Shown in pieces: positions 1-11,589 of a stretch of DNA of 64,000 bases. The stretch is from Craspedostauros australis (lineage: Eukaryota > Bacillariophyta > Bacillariophyceae > Mastogloiales > Achnanthaceae), in NCBI GenBank assembly GCA_026770025.1, contig JAMXDE010000007.1:1116001-1180000 (forward strand). The letters run 5' to 3'. The translations under genes and the position numbers were made by a program. Below the pieces are notes generated by a model, which saw only the letters and a list, made by a program, of their open reading frames with translations, was not told the origin of the DNA and did no database searches. How positions within the stretch are numbered: position 1 is the first letter of the stretch; each line of letters starts with the position of its first letter.

Positions 1-90
1 GCCATTCTCGTAACAACAGAAACACGTGTCTTGTATTCGACCAGTTGTGTTCGAATGCAGTTGTACTAGTTTGCTGGTCAACCACTCTGA

Positions 91-675
91 ATGGGTACGC
101 AATCATGGATTGATCACGTTGTGTATTGTACTGATGCATTTCTTCATTGGGATTCGACGCTGGATCGGAAAACCGAAGTGATGTCTGAAGGACGGGCGTT
201 GTTGGTATTGGTGCTGTCATTTTGGATTGGGTTTGCCTTGGGCGTGTGCGTTCTACCGTCGATTGAGCATGCGGCGCGTGTGGAGCTGCCAGAATGCATT
301 CAACCGAGGCGAATGGAACAGTGACCACCTGGCGGTGCAAGCACGCGCGATGTTGGACGTCCGGTGGAGACATTGCACGAGTTCATTGTACTGCCAGAGG
401 CAAACGCATTGGCGCTGACTGGACCGGGCGGAGCGGAACCGATCACTGTATTTGGCAATGATGGCTTGGCAACTTCGGGGGCCTCGGTTTTGGTTGCAGC
501 TGGCTTATCGACGTTGGGTGCGACGACGGCGTTCTCCTTCTCCTTTGATTCTTCTGCGACGTGTGTACACCAGTATAACGAATGGCAAGTGCACGTGAAC
601 CCGCATGTATTGATGGATCATCGATTGTTGTTGTTGGTGTCGTCGTTAGGTTTTGTGGGAGCCGGATGCGAATAG
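91..675 (+). other. Possible ORF pair interrupted by one in-frame TGA
   Basis: An ATG at 91 opens a 77-codon frame with one strong hydrophobic stretch near residues 37-54 (core LLVLVLSFWIGFALGV). It stops at a TGA at 322-324. The same frame then stays open for a further 116 codons to a TAG at 673-675. I recognise no family in either half. The TGA could be a true stop, a read-through codon, part of an unrecognised intron, or a sign that the whole stretch is non-coding. No GT-AG pair of usual length clearly removes the TGA. Base composition does not separate it from neighbouring spacer. Treat it as unconfirmed. Confidence 0.2.
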
Positions 676-801
676 AGTATCACATTTGGGAAATCGCAGC
701 GATTAGGAATGAGTTTTGGTTAGACGGTTGGTGCCATGTGATGCGATGAAGCCATGAACACTGGTGCACTGCAGAAGAATCAAATCTTGTTCTCGATCCG
801 A

Positions 802-1044
802 TCACATCGTTTCGTCTCCAACTCGGTTCATACGACCAGACGTACCTTGACGTGGTGCTTCAGATGCCTTTGCTGCAGCGGCTGCCTCTCTCGCAGCCGC
901 GGCTTCGCGCTGTCGCTGGAGTTCTGCGGGCGTCCATCCTCCGATGCTGAAGGACGATGCTCCGCCTGGAGGGGCGAGGACTCTCGACGTCGGGCGTCCA
1001 GCCTGGACGAAGTAGTTTTGGTTGTCGTTTGCGCTGTATGTCAT
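802..1044 (-). CDS. Small HN1/Jupiter/SPIRAL1-motif protein
   Basis: This 80-residue protein starts at an ATG in good context (GCAACCATGA). An upstream in-frame extension to 1281 starts on a weak codon and looks like 5' UTR. Near residues 17-35 it carries a motif reading SRVLAPPGGASSFSIGGW. This closely matches the short conserved box of the HN1/Jupiter and SPIRAL1 families (SRVL-x-PPGG-x-S/T-x-FS-G), small microtubule-associated proteins of animals and plants. The middle is a charged helix rich in Glu, Arg and Ala, followed by a short polar tail. The motif is visible; microtubule binding is inferred from the families. No intron is needed. The next gene, SIN3, begins about 2.5 kb away on the other strand. 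Confidence 0.55.
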   Translation of the reverse strand: MTYSANDNQNYFVQAGRPTSRVLAPPGGASSFSIGGWTPAELQRQREAAAAREAAAAAKASEAPRQGTSGRMNRVGDETM

Positions 1045-3509
1045 GGTTGCTTCAGTCAGTTGTTCGATTGATTGTTCGATCGAATGGATAGATGGGTGTG
1101 AGGGTGTAAGGGTGTAAGGATGGAATCGGAAAGGCCTTGAAGGTGAATTATGAGCATCGTGGGAATGTGACGGCGAAGGGGGTCGCTGTTTTGGATTTGT
1201 TCTTTCCGAGAGGTCATCACGGCGCGATGGGGGTGTCCGTCCTGCGACAAATGCTGTGGCTGTTCCGCAAACGAACAACAACGCTTCACCGTTTGGTTTG
1301 AATCCGAAACCGCGAGAAAAGGAATTGAAAATGTGACACGACGGACAGCACGAAAACGGAAACGCTGTTCCTTGGCGATGACGGGCTCGTGACCAAAGCC
1401 AACGGTTTTTCTCTTCCAGTCATGGGTGTTCGCTTATATGTCTTCTCGTGACCTGACTCAACGTGTCATTGATAAAAGTCGCTGCTCCGTTCGCTGCTTC
1501 TCTCTCTCTTGTGGAACCAAATTCCGTCATTCGTCTTTCGTGCGTCTGCAGCCAATGAGAACGCCAGATTGCGTCATGGTGTTGTCTGGTGTTCGAGATC
1601 GAGTCCCGTAATGATACACGACAGAGGTTTGGTTCAGTCTCAGTCACAGACACGTCAAAACGAAAGGGCAATCTTCGGTGAGTTGTTGGGATTCGCTCTC
1701 GCTTCGCGCGCACAATTGCATCCAACCGCGCGCCCAGCTCAGAGCACGATCGCGCAGACACACATGGCGACACAAGCGGATGCACCCTTGCCGAACCAAA
1801 ACAACAGCGACGACAAAAGCAACCTCGAGAACAACACAAACCAAGCCAAACAAGAGACCGCAAGGGCGAAGCACATGCATCCATCACAAGCATCACCAAC
1901 ATCAACATCGCCATCAACAACATCATCGCATCGACGTGACGGCGGTCTCATTCGCAGACGCAGCGCAATTCAAAGGTGAGCAGAAGAGATGGGCATTGAA
2001 GTGAAAGTGGGATTGGGACCGTGGCGCTTTGAATCTCTCGTGGGCGCTTCGCGCGCTGCCGCGCGGTCGCGCAATGCAATGATGGTGCATCGGGAGGTTG
2101 GCGTCAAGAACGCGACTCCAACCAAATGACGCCAACAGACACTGCATCGCATTGCCTCGATCCTGGCCATGGAACCAACCGCAACCTGAACAGGAGAGGG
2201 GCACGTCGTTGTCTGTGCCATCTCCATGGTTCGGTTGCTCCATGGTCGCCCCGTGGATCCTCGGATGCCGTTGGACCGCCTGAGGCATCATCATGCCGTC
2301 ACCCAGGAACGGGTGGGAACCGCAAGGAGACAGAAAGACAGACACATGATCGAAAAAAGAGGTCGGGTTGTTCCCATCCCCGTGTCTCCCTCTCCTCTCC
2401 CTTTTGATGGATGGGCCGTTCCGCCGATTCAACGACAACGCTGTTGGTGGTGGTTGTCGAGATATTTGTCCGTGACACATTGTTCGATTCAGACGACCAC
2501 GTTATGACGTCACAGCAACCTCTTCGCATTTTTCGCTGGCGGTTTGTGTCGCACAGAAGAGCTTCAACCGACCGCTGCACATCGCGTCGCGCGGTGGTGC
2601 GTCGATTTTTTCCATTTTGCGGTTTCGTGATTTGCGATTTGGTTGACACTTCGCCCCACGAGCCCAAAAATGACCAACGAAGCAAAAACGAACGATCCCG
2701 AACAGCTCAACAGACGACGCCGAACCGCCACAATTGGCTGGAGTGGATCGATCGACTGATCAACCGATCAAAAATCGCGAGCGCGGCGCGACTGCGGCAC
2801 GAGACAAGACATCACAAGCAACGCCACTCACCAACAACATCTCCTGCCTCATGCAATTGCTGCTCCCCAACATACGTTACACCATACCAATACCCGTACA
2901 TGGCGGTACTCTACTGTACTCTACTGTGCTCAGCTGTGCTCTACGCATCTTCCAATCGTTCCTCTTTGCCTTCGTCTCTTCGTTCCGATCCGTGGACACA
3001 GTGAGGCATCGCTTCCGTTTTGTCTCAGCAGGCGACGCCGTGAGCAAGTCAACCCTCGCTCACACATCACGAAACGGCAGCAGCAACAGCAACAGCATCA
3101 GAAGCACTTCCATCGGCCTTACCGTGTTTGAGGATTGCTTCGTTTCAACACGCTTGAGACTGCGAACATCTTCAACATCTTCATACTCGTAAGCGCACAG
3201 CCAACCAAGCACTCGGAGATCGCAGAGGGAGGCGTCAGCACAGACACAGCCACTTGTGCATCATCTTGCAACAGCATTCGATCGATCGGACGATCAAGCG
3301 AGGGATCCTTGCAGCGAAATAATCGTTCTGATCCAGCAGAAGCAAGCTGGCGGACCACCAACGTCTGGTACTGCGGCAACAGGACTCGCATCGGAAGGAG
3401 AACCGCACTTGACGCACCACCGATATCACCAACACCACCACCAACACCAGTCACAACACACGCAGCAAACGCAACACACGCACCACCGGCAACAATAACA
3501 ACAGCAGCG
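1045..3509. other. Spacer upstream of SIN3
   Basis: No convincing gene lies in these 2.5 kb. Open frames on both strands are of low-complexity, His/Thr/Gln-rich or Cys/Leu-rich composition and contradict each other. An ATG at 1764 opens 70 codons of Asn/Thr/Ser-rich sequence up to a donor-like AAAG/GTGAGC at 1974-1975. That could be a 5' exon of SIN3, but I cannot pair it with an acceptor. A perfect palindromic TGACGTCA lies at 2505-2512. The last 450 bases are CA-rich, typical of a 5' UTR. Confidence 0.5.
2505..2512. promoter_or_regulatory. CRE-type palindrome TGACGTCA
   Basis: This is a perfect TGACGTCA octamer about 1 kb upstream of the SIN3 start. The same octamer recurs in two other promoter spacers of this window (9891 and 47577). 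It is the classical bZIP/CREB binding site. TGACGT-type elements are known in diatom CO2/cAMP-responsive promoters. Function here is inferred. Confidence 0.35.
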
Positions 3510-6500
3510 ATGAGGGAGCTACGGGTTGAAGATGCGCTGCTCTATCTTGACCAAGTGAAGGTGGAGTTCGGAGATCGGCCGCAGATTTACAATGAGTTTT
3601 TGGAGATTATGAAAACGTTCAAAACGCAGCAGATCGACACTCCCGGTGTGATCCGCCGCGTGTCCAATCTCTTCCAGGGCAATCGCAAACTCGTGCTGGG
3701 ATTCAACACCTTCCTTCCCGAGGGCTACAAGATCGAGCTCCCCGAAGGCAACGGTCCGCCTGTTGCCACATACCGCGCACCAGGGGATACAGTCACGCAT
3801 GTCATCACCGGGCCGGGGGCCACCTTCTTCCCGATGGGCATCCCCGGTGACCAACCCGCCAGACCTGGGGATGTCGGCGGTCCACCATCGGAGGTGTCCA
3901 TCCGACGACACTCCAGCACGAATCTCGCGGGCACTGGTCCACCCAACGGCGCCCCGCAGGCGGTGTTGTCACAGAACGGCCAGCTGCCACCGCACCACCC
4001 AGCAGCCGTCCAAGGAAGAGGGGCTCCCTCGATGCCATCGCATGCGCAGTTGGCGGGCGCGCAGGAGGCAGCCGAACGCGCGTATCCTGGCATGGAATCC
4101 TATCACGGCGGAGGGATGCGGCCGGGAGGACCTGGCTTTCAGCACATGCGACAGGGCGATGCGGATGCAGCCGCCAATCAACCCGAACAACAGCATCAAC
4201 AGCAACAGCAGGATCATGGGCACCTCCACCAACAGCAGCAGCCACAGCCACCAGCAATGCAACAACCGCAGCAGCCACCGCCGGGAGCACAGCAACAGCA
4301 GCCACCACCCGTAGCGCAGCAACAACAACAGCAGCAGCAGCAACCAGGCGCAGGGCATGCAGCAGGCGCGGCACAGCCACCGATGGAGTTTGACCATGCC
4401 ATCAACTACGTCACCACAATCAAAAAGCGTTTTGCCGGCGAACCGGAGACGTACAAGAAGTTTCTGGAGATCCTCCACACCTACCAAAAGGAGCAGAGAG
4501 GCATCAAGGAGGTGCTGGATGAAGTTTCAGTTCTGTTTTCCGAGCATCCGGATTTGCTGAAACAGTTCACTTTCTTTTTGCCCGATGCCGTCCAAGCGCA
4601 GGCCAAGGCACAGCTCGATCAGGTGGCGAAGGAATCAGAGGCCCGCAAGCGGGCTGCTTCGTCGAAACAGGCCATCATGAATCAGGCGCAGGGGATGCGC
4701 CGTGGCCAGATGCAGCCCGCAGTTCAAGCACCGCCGCCGCCACCACCACCACCGCCTGTCCAACCCGTTCGTCACGTCCGAGAACATCCACCGCCACCCC
4801 CTCGTCCTCCACGAGCACCGGTGGCAGCGCCAGCACCCGCTCCGCCGCAGCCACAGGCGCCGATCCCGTTCGGGGCAACCATGGGACGCAGTGCGGAGCG
4901 CGAATGGTCGATCCACAGCAATTCTGTCTTTGGGAAAGTGTCATTCGCACCTGTGCGACCACCTCGTCAGCGTGACTTGTCGGTCAAAGAAGCTGCCGCC
5001 AAAAAGGGACGGCCAACCATGCTCCCACCTCTCCCCATCCAACCGACGACAGCCGAGACTGCCTTCTTCGAACGCGCCAAGAAGCATCTCAACCGCAAGG
5101 AATTGGCACCAGACAAGCCTGCAGGCTCGCGTCGGCACACCCCGCACACGGAGTTCTTGAAGTGTCTTCACCTGTTTGGCGCAGGCGTGCTCAACAAGGA
5201 CGAGCTCGTTCTGTTGCTGCGCGGGCTGTTCATCCAGGGACATGCCCCGAAGAGTGGAGTCAACGCTGGCGGCGGCGCCTGCAACCCGTCCATCGCCGAC
5301 GATGCGCATGAGTTGATTCGTGAATTTGAAGAGGTAAGCGTGCTATGGAATTTTGTGGTCGTTTGCTTCCGCGGCGTGCTGGAGTCTGTGACACCGTTGG
5401 CGCATCCTATTGCATGCGCGTTGATGGAATACTCGTTCCATTGTGATGAATCATCCTCCTCTCCATTGCTTTGCCATGGAACCAAACTTATGTTGCGTCT
5501 CACCGTCCAATTCGATGGTTTGCTGGAATTTCGGCTCATCCATTTTCAAACACTCGCCCACATACCAATCCTCATGCATGCAACCGCGACAGATCCTTGT
5601 GGGAAGAGGGCCATACGCGAAGCAGGAAATGACCTTGAGAGACAAGTCGAAGTACGGTTCCATCCGCACGCATGATTTCGACTTCCAGAATTGTGAACGA
5701 CCAACGCCGTCGTACGTGTCCTACCCGGATGACTACCCGCGTGATTTCTTCATCTCCAACACTGGTCAAACCGAGGAAGACGCCAAAGTTCTGAACAGCA
5801 AGTATATCTGCTTGGCGTACGGCAAGCACCGCCATCGCATGTCACCAGAGGACTACGACGGTGTCCGGGCGAGACGCAATACGTACGAAGAGGTGATGTT
5901 CCGGATAGAAGACGAACGCTTCGAGATGGACATGGCCATCGAGCGTAATGCGTCGGCCATGAGGCAGATGGAGCCCATCGCGCAAGAAGTGTCCAAGCTG
6001 CGTGAGGTGGAAGAGAAGGATGGGCAACCCATCGGTCGATTGCAGTACAACCTGAAGGGTCGCACCTTCAAGTCCATCCAAATCAATGCCATCGGTCGTA
6101 TCTACGGTGAGCACGGGGACGAGATCATCGAGCATCTGTCCCGCAATCCGTTGGCTGTGCTCCCGATCGTGTACCAACGGCTGCGGCAGAAGGATAGCGA
6201 ATGGCGGAAGGTGAAGCTGGAGCTCTCGGAGAAGTGGCGCGAAATCCAAGACTCGAACTACGAAGGGAGCTTCGACCACCAGTGCTTCTTCCGAAGCAAG
6301 GAAAAGGAGAGCGCCTTCATGCCTGACGTCCTCCTCGACGAATGTCAGGATGTCCGATCTTACCTCAACGACGGCGAGAAGCAGAAAGACACTGGTGCCG
6401 AATTCGCGTTGGCGTGCATGGACACGACAGCGCTCATGTTCCAGCCACATCTCTCTATCCAGCTGGATCCCAACTCCATGAGCCACTTCCACGCAGTTCA

Positions 6501-7873
6501 ACTTCTCATCCCTCAGGTCATCCATCGCACCAGCAGGAACATGTCCGACCGGGAACGAATCGGGCGCATCTGGTCCGAGTTCGTGATCCCATTCTTCGAG
6601 TACCCGCCGGAATGGGTGGCCGCAGAAGTGAGGAACAGTTCCCGCGGCAAATCCAGCAGCAACGTTGTGCATTTCGCAAAGGGACAACGCGTTCAAACAG
6701 CGTACGGGGAAGGCACCATCGTTGGGTACTCCAAGCAAGCATCAGAGGCAGAGGGGCACTACAAAGTCAAGCTTGGGTACGGCATGGGCACATTCTCGCC
6801 ATCCGCCATCCTGCACGGAATTTCTGACACTGACAAGACTACGTACATCCGAAAGAACGGCGCAATGGTTCTGGCAGAAGGTCTGTACAAGGGGAGGGGA
6901 CAGGAGGCCCGCCTTGACAAGAGATTCAAGGTGCTGTTCGGTTCGCAGAGTGTCTACCTCTTCATGCGGCTGTTTAGCATGCTGATCTCGATTTTGGAAA
7001 ACTTGGAGCTCACGATCAAGCCAATCGATTCTGCTTCGGAGGCGTCCAGCAAATACTACAACCCATCCAAGACGCAAGAAGCCAAGGCCAGCATAACTAA
7101 GCTGGATTTCATGACGGTCGTGACTGCATTGAAGAAAGTGGTGAAAGGAACGATGGAACCCAAGCAGTTCGAAACACTGTGCCGTCGCGTGACGAAAACT
7201 CGCGTCCACGATCTCGTGGCTTTGCCCAAGCTGGTCGAAAAGTGCGCCAACACGTTGGTGCATGTCGGAAAGGAGGATTTGCTTCTGACCCTGCATGACT
7301 ACGGTCAATTCACAGGCATGGTAAGTGGAGGCTTCGAACATGTTGTTTCTGTCATGGCTGCTGCTGCACCTCCAATTCCTGCACCTGGCGCATCATGGCG
7401 ACGTTATCTATGGCCTGCCTGTGTGCCATGGAGTTCTCAATTTTACCTGCGTGCTTACTCGATCGTCATACTCACTCTGTGCTATCTCTGTTTGGGTCGT
7501 CACTTTACCTCACCATCTGCTAATCACACCATCAAATGACACATGCACACAACGTCACACTGACGCAACTGAACTTTTTAACTTTCCACAGGACCCCGCA
7601 CAAGTCCGCGCATACTCGTTGGCGATCTCGAAAGACGCCAGCTACAGAATCCAATACGACATGGACGATGGGAAGCTGTTCTTCAGCTACGTGCCAGAAG
7701 GCGAGCGCATGATCACTGCACCCCCACAAGGGTTGGGACCTGGAGACATGGACATGGACGTGGATGACAACTACGATGATGATGATGACGACGACGACGA
7801 TGATGACTCGCTCCATGTGGAGTACGAAGAGGAAGACTTGCGGGCTGCAAAGAGACGGAGACACGATGACTAG
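3510..7873 (+). CDS. SIN3: SIN3-family transcriptional co-repressor scaffold
   Basis: Three exons (3510-5333, 5593-7320, 7592-7873) with introns of 259 and 271 nt give about 1277 residues. PAH1 lies at about 3-72 and begins right after the chosen ATG ([20 protein letters not shown]). PAH2 is at about 292-360 ([15 protein letters not shown]) and a weaker PAH3-like segment at about 505-600. The HDAC-interaction domain follows at about 609-750: [13 protein letters not shown] and [17 protein letters not shown] match the family. The first splice joins EFEE to ILVGRGP, exactly as in SIN3. The C-terminal SIN3 domain follows, and the tail holds 11 consecutive Asp. Linkers are Gln- and Pro-rich. SIN3 bridges DNA-bound factors to class I histone deacetylases in the nucleus. 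An extra GEGT-type module sits near residues 968-1015. The frame continues upstream to 3135, so the start could be further 5'. Confidence 0.93.
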
Positions 7874-8415
7874 ATGAACAGTGAACAAGACAGAACGAGA
7901 GACTGCGCTGGTGCTCCATGGGACATGTTCGTCCTTGATCCAAACACCAACACGTGCACGAAGGCAGTTGCGCTTATTATGTCTACTACTCGTACTTCAA
8001 CAACCGAATGCAAGCCCCAAGCTTACGAAGCAATCAACTTGCGGATGAATATATTATAATTGTGGTCAGAGTTACTGAGGTCATACTAGCAGGAGCGTGG
8101 TGATTTGTGAATGCACTGAGATTGATGTGTTGGGGTTGTGGTTACGGTTGGAAACATCAATTCACGTTACTTTGCAATTGTCTGGTCCTCCAGAATACTC
8201 GTACTCTGGAGTCCATCGGTATGGTAGTTCTCGGTTGACGATGTCCTTTTCTCTTCGTTTGATCGTGTCGTTCTATTGATTTCGGAGTGCGAAGCCAGAC
8301 ATCGTATCACTCTCTGTTTCATTTTTCCATCTGTTTCTCGGTGTCTCTGCGTATGCACATATAATACTTGTTTCTCTGTGTATGAGCTGCAATGGATGCA
8401 AGTCGCAATTTCATT
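7874..8415. other. Convergent spacer SIN3/NFU
   Basis: This 542-nt tail-to-tail spacer holds no gene that I can see. It contains two copies of the recurrent motif TACTCGTAC (7987-7995 and 8196-8204) and probably both polyadenylation regions. Confidence 0.6.
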
Positions 8416-9466
8416 TTAGAACTCATCGTCACCCACCCACTCGACGTAAAGACCAGCGATCATGAAGTGTCGTTGCAGACGTTGCGCGATCTCGAGCTTG
8501 ACACTGTTGAGAGACGACGAGGCGCCCTGCATGTTGAGCCAGATGGTGGGCTGCACGCCGTTGGCACCCTCGATGCGATCGATGTCGATGGACCCACCGG
8601 CGACCTGCAGGAATGGACGCACGCCGTCCAGCACGAGCTCAATCTGCTCCTCCTCCAAGGGCGGTCCCTCCGGCATGGCCTGGATGACCTCCTGGATCTC
8701 CGGGATGCGTTCGCGCAATCCACGCTCCAATCCCATCTTCATCGTCTGCGTGGATGAAGGGCACGTTCCGCAGGCTCCCTGTCGTTGTTGTTGTTGTTGT
8801 TGTTTTTGACAGTCGTTGCCATTGCAGTAGTTTTCGTTGGTTTCCAGTTCAGGCAATACATGAGTGAGGGGAGATGTAGACACAGGAAGAATGATTGAAT
8901 ACTGCGGCACAATTACACAAGACGAGGACACGATCACTCGACAGGGACTGCCTTCGTTGTTGATGTGCCAATACGCTAATGCTCTGCCACTCTAGATTGC
9001 GCTTGTTGCCTGTGTTGCACTCGTATGATTGCTCGACCTGAATCGACTCCGCACAAACCAGTACCAACAAAGAAGCAAGCAAGCAAATACGCTACCTGGA
9101 ACGTACCTGCAATTCTAACCTCACGACAGGTCCATCAATTTCGGCAATGGCGACGTTGCCGCCATCCTGAATGAGGTAGGGTCGCATCTCTTCGAGCACC
9201 ATATCCACATTCTCCCATGTGAGGTCCAACGTTGTGCCATCGCCGGCGCCCATGGGACCTGGTGGAGAAGTGGCAGTGGTGGTGGCCGCCGCCGAATCAT
9301 TGCCGTTCGCATCGAATGGGGAAATGATGTCGGCCAACGATGTGATCGTGCGGTGTGACGCAGTTGAGGTCGTTGTCACGATGAATGCATTCGATGAGGA
9401 TGGCATCATCATCATCATCACGGTGGATGCGATCGAGAGTTTGTTCATGGTCATGGTCATGGTCAT
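8416..9466 (-). CDS. Plastid NFU-type Fe-S cluster scaffold, two NifU-like domains
   Basis: Two exons (9466-9107 and 8778-8416, intron 328 nt) give 240 residues. The first NifU C-terminal domain has [20 protein letters not shown] and [12 protein letters not shown]. The splice joins LELQ to GACGTCPSS, placing the Fe-S-binding CxxC at Cys123 and Cys126. A second NifU-like domain follows (about 155-238) without the cysteines. This double-domain layout is that of plant chloroplast NFU1-3, which assemble and hand over 4Fe-4S and 2Fe-2S clusters, for example to photosystem I. The N-terminus has a hydrophobic run of Met and Ser ending SSSNAFIV. That is a signal peptide plus AF motif, pointing to the plastid. 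The start is chosen at the first ATG of an MTMTMTM run; later Met codons are possible. The gene is divergent from ceramide synthase. Confidence 0.9.
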
Positions 9467-10320
9467 GGTTGTGATTGTGATCGTGATTGTGTTATGCGGT
9501 GTACTATCGACAAATGCTGTTGGTAACTTCGGTGTCAGTGAGGCTGAGCGAAGTGAATGGAATGTTGAGGTGGGATGAGATGAGATGACGTAGATGAGAT
9601 TGTTGTGTTGGAATGGGGTTGAATGGGATGGAATGGACGTTGTGCTGACAGTGATGGGTTTGCAAAGAGCAGAATGTGTGAACACGCAAGATGTGGTTGG
9701 TGGATGTGCTTTGGATTCGGATGAACGCTTCCTTGCTCCTCCTTGAATCTCCCACCATCGGTTGGTTGTTGGGGTTTGAAGGTCGATCCGCGATGTTCTT
9801 CTTCATCTCCTCTCTGCGTTTCTTTCTGCGGTTTCGTCGATTCTTTGGGTTGCATGTGCTGTTGTTTGGTTTGATGGTGTCGGTGAGAGGTGACGTCACC
9901 ATCTGGAGTCACGGTTGGTGACCTACTCGTGAGTCGCTGCGACACGCAAATGACAGTTCGTCAAGAATCGAATCGAAAACAGGCGCCAACACGCCTCCCC
10001 CAAAGAAGTCATGCCACATGAACAAACAAACAATGCGGAACAAAGAGAGAGAGAGAGAGGCGAACAAACAACGAGGCAAGGTTTCATTCAGAACCCCACG
10101 ATCCGCAACAACACCACCATCTTGTCCAGCGCGACCAATCGTCGAAGCACTCGTTGCGCGAGAAGTAACCACATCAGCAGCACCAGTAGTAGCAGTAGCA
10201 ACAGCAGCAACAGCAGCAGCATCCCAAGAGTGAGGGACAAGCTCAACCGAAGGCAGCACGGATAGCCACACCCGAAAGGTCACAGCCGCAACTCGCGTCC
10301 CAATACGAGGAGACGCAGCA
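9467..10320. promoter_or_regulatory. Divergent promoter region NFU/ceramide synthase
   Basis: This 854-nt head-to-head spacer shows no gene. It contains a perfect TGACGTCA at 9891-9898, an AG-rich run near 10040-10058, and CAG/CAA-rich sequence near 10165-10230 that is probably 5' UTR of the ceramide synthase gene. The two genes may share upstream control. Confidence 0.45.
9891..9898. promoter_or_regulatory. CRE-type palindrome TGACGTCA
   Basis: Perfect octamer between the divergent NFU and ceramide synthase genes, about 425 nt from either start. See the copies at 2505 and 47577. bZIP binding is inferred from the sequence only. Confidence 0.35.
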
Positions 10321-11589
10321 ATGACGACAATCTTGAGGGACATAACCCCCGAGGATCTGGTGCATGACATGTCTGCTTTCCCGCCGGTGGTCTTCTTCTG
10401 GATCACGCAGCCCATCGACTTGGTCTGCGACGTCGTGGGATGCACGGGATGGAGGTCCCTCCTGCCATCAATCGCCACGAAGGAAGGCGCGTGGTTCAGC
10501 CCGGAGTTCAAGATTCAGCCCATCCTGCACAACTTCCCCGTGCTGCTCTCGTTCCAGGAATACCTCGAGGTCAACGGCCTTCAACCCTCCTTGCAATCCA
10601 TGATGGACTACGCATTCCGCACACCCTCCACGGCGCTGGGTGACCTCACGACACCCACCGCCTTCGGCGTTCTGCTGCTCACCATGCTCGTCATGCGCCT
10701 CGTCAAGAAGACGACGATCCCCTACTTTTCGACTCTGGGACGCAAGGCCGCCAGGCTCACGCACGGACCCGAGTGGGAGGCCCAGAACGATACGCGGATC
10801 GTCAAATTCGGAGAGTACGTCTTCCGCTTGATCTTCCATTCTTTCATCAGCATCGTCGGCGTGGTCTACTTCTGGGACAAGATTTGGTGGAAGCGAGGCG
10901 GCACCGTCCACCTCTTTGACCATTTTCCCTTCCACGAGATCGAACCCGGCATGGCCTGGTACTACATGGTCCAAAGCGCGTACAACATGGAGGCCATGCT
11001 CAGCCTCCTCGAGCTCAGTTTCTGCGTCACCTTCCAATCGATAACGTCGGCCAAGGGCGGACTGCAGCCGCCCGTCAAGATTCAGTGGAGCCCGACGGTG
11101 CGTGGCGACTTCCAGGAGATGTTCATCCACCACATCGTCACCAACACCCTTATCATCAGCTCCTCCGGCTTTCGATTCACCAGAATCGGCAGCATGGTCT
11201 TTCTGGTCCACGACTTGTCGGACGTTCCCGTCGACCTGTCCAAGCTCGCCAACTTCCTCAAATGGAAGATCACCACCGTCGTCTGCTTCGTCCTCATGGT
11301 GCTCGTGTGGATGGCCACGAGGCTCGGCGCGCTGCCATTCATCATCTTCCGTTCCATCGCCTTCGAATCATGGCTCGTCTTGCGACGTGGTGCGGTCGAT
11401 GCCTTGGCGGTCCACTTCTACCTGCACATCTTCCTCGTCCTGCTCGGAATGCTCATCATGCTGCACGTCGCGTGGTACTTCATGTTCATCCGCATGGGAT
11501 GGGTGCTCGTGTCGAAGGGCGAGACGCACGATCTGTCGGAACATAAAACGGGAGAAGTGCAGCCGGAATCGGACAAGAAAAAGGACTAA
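10321..11589 (+). CDS. Ceramide synthase (LAG1/TLC family)
   Basis: This single-exon gene encodes 422 residues. The Lag1 motif is clear at about 261-312. It has RGDFQEMFIHHIVTN with the catalytic His270-His271 pair, then RIGSMVFLVHDLSDVPVDLS with His297-Asp298 and Asp301. Multiple membrane spans are seen at about 115-130, 160-180, 220-240, 290-300, 320-340 and 375-395, the TLC arrangement. The enzyme N-acylates sphingoid bases with acyl-CoA in the ER. The last residues are KKKD, a KKxx-type ER retrieval signal. The N-terminal region of about 110 residues has no homeobox and is lineage-specific. The ATG at 10321 is the only sensible start. It faces the BAP31-like gene tail to tail. Confidence 0.93.
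   Translation: MTTILRDITPEDLVHDMSAFPPVVFFWITQPIDLVCDVVGCTGWRSLLPSIATKEGAWFSPEFKIQPILHNFPVLLSFQEYLEVNGLQPSLQSMMDYAFRTPSTALGDLTTPTAFGVLLLTMLVMRLVKKTTIPYFSTLGRKAARLTHGPEWEAQNDTRIVKFGEYVFRLIFHSFISIVGVVYFWDKIWWKRGGTVHLFDHFPFHEIEPGMAWYYMVQSAYNMEAMLSLLELSFCVTFQSITSAKGGLQPPVKIQWSPTVRGDFQEMFIHHIVTNTLIISSSGFRFTRIGSMVFLVHDLSDVPVDLSKLANFLKWKITTVVCFVLMVLVWMATRLGALPFIIFRSIAFESWLVLRRGAVDALAVHFYLHIFLVLLGMLIMLHVAWYFMFIRMGWVLVSKGETHDLSEHKTGEVQPESDKKKD

Noticed and set aside
1764-1974. Asn/Thr-rich ORF ending at a good donor site
   Set aside because: No acceptor or downstream partner could be found; low complexity alone is weak evidence.
1420-2480. Long minus-strand ORFs between 1420 and 2480
   Set aside because: Compositions are biased and unlike any protein; overlapping frames on both strands are equally open.
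3135-3509. Upstream extension of the SIN3 frame
   Set aside because: The 125 codons have Cys/Arg/Pro-rich, unfamiliar composition, and PAH1 begins at once after the ATG at 3510. A 5' exon cannot be excluded.
4214-4405. Cys/Gly-rich minus-strand ORF
   Set aside because: It is the reverse shadow of the SIN3 Gln/Pro-rich linker.
8779-8815. Poly-Gln run joined to the second NFU domain
   Set aside because: It is the intron end upstream of the acceptor; splicing joins LELQ to GACGTC exactly as in NFU proteins.
10165-10230. CAG-rich sequence as a poly-Gln gene
   Set aside because: It is short, ends before the ceramide synthase ATG, and is better read as 5' UTR.
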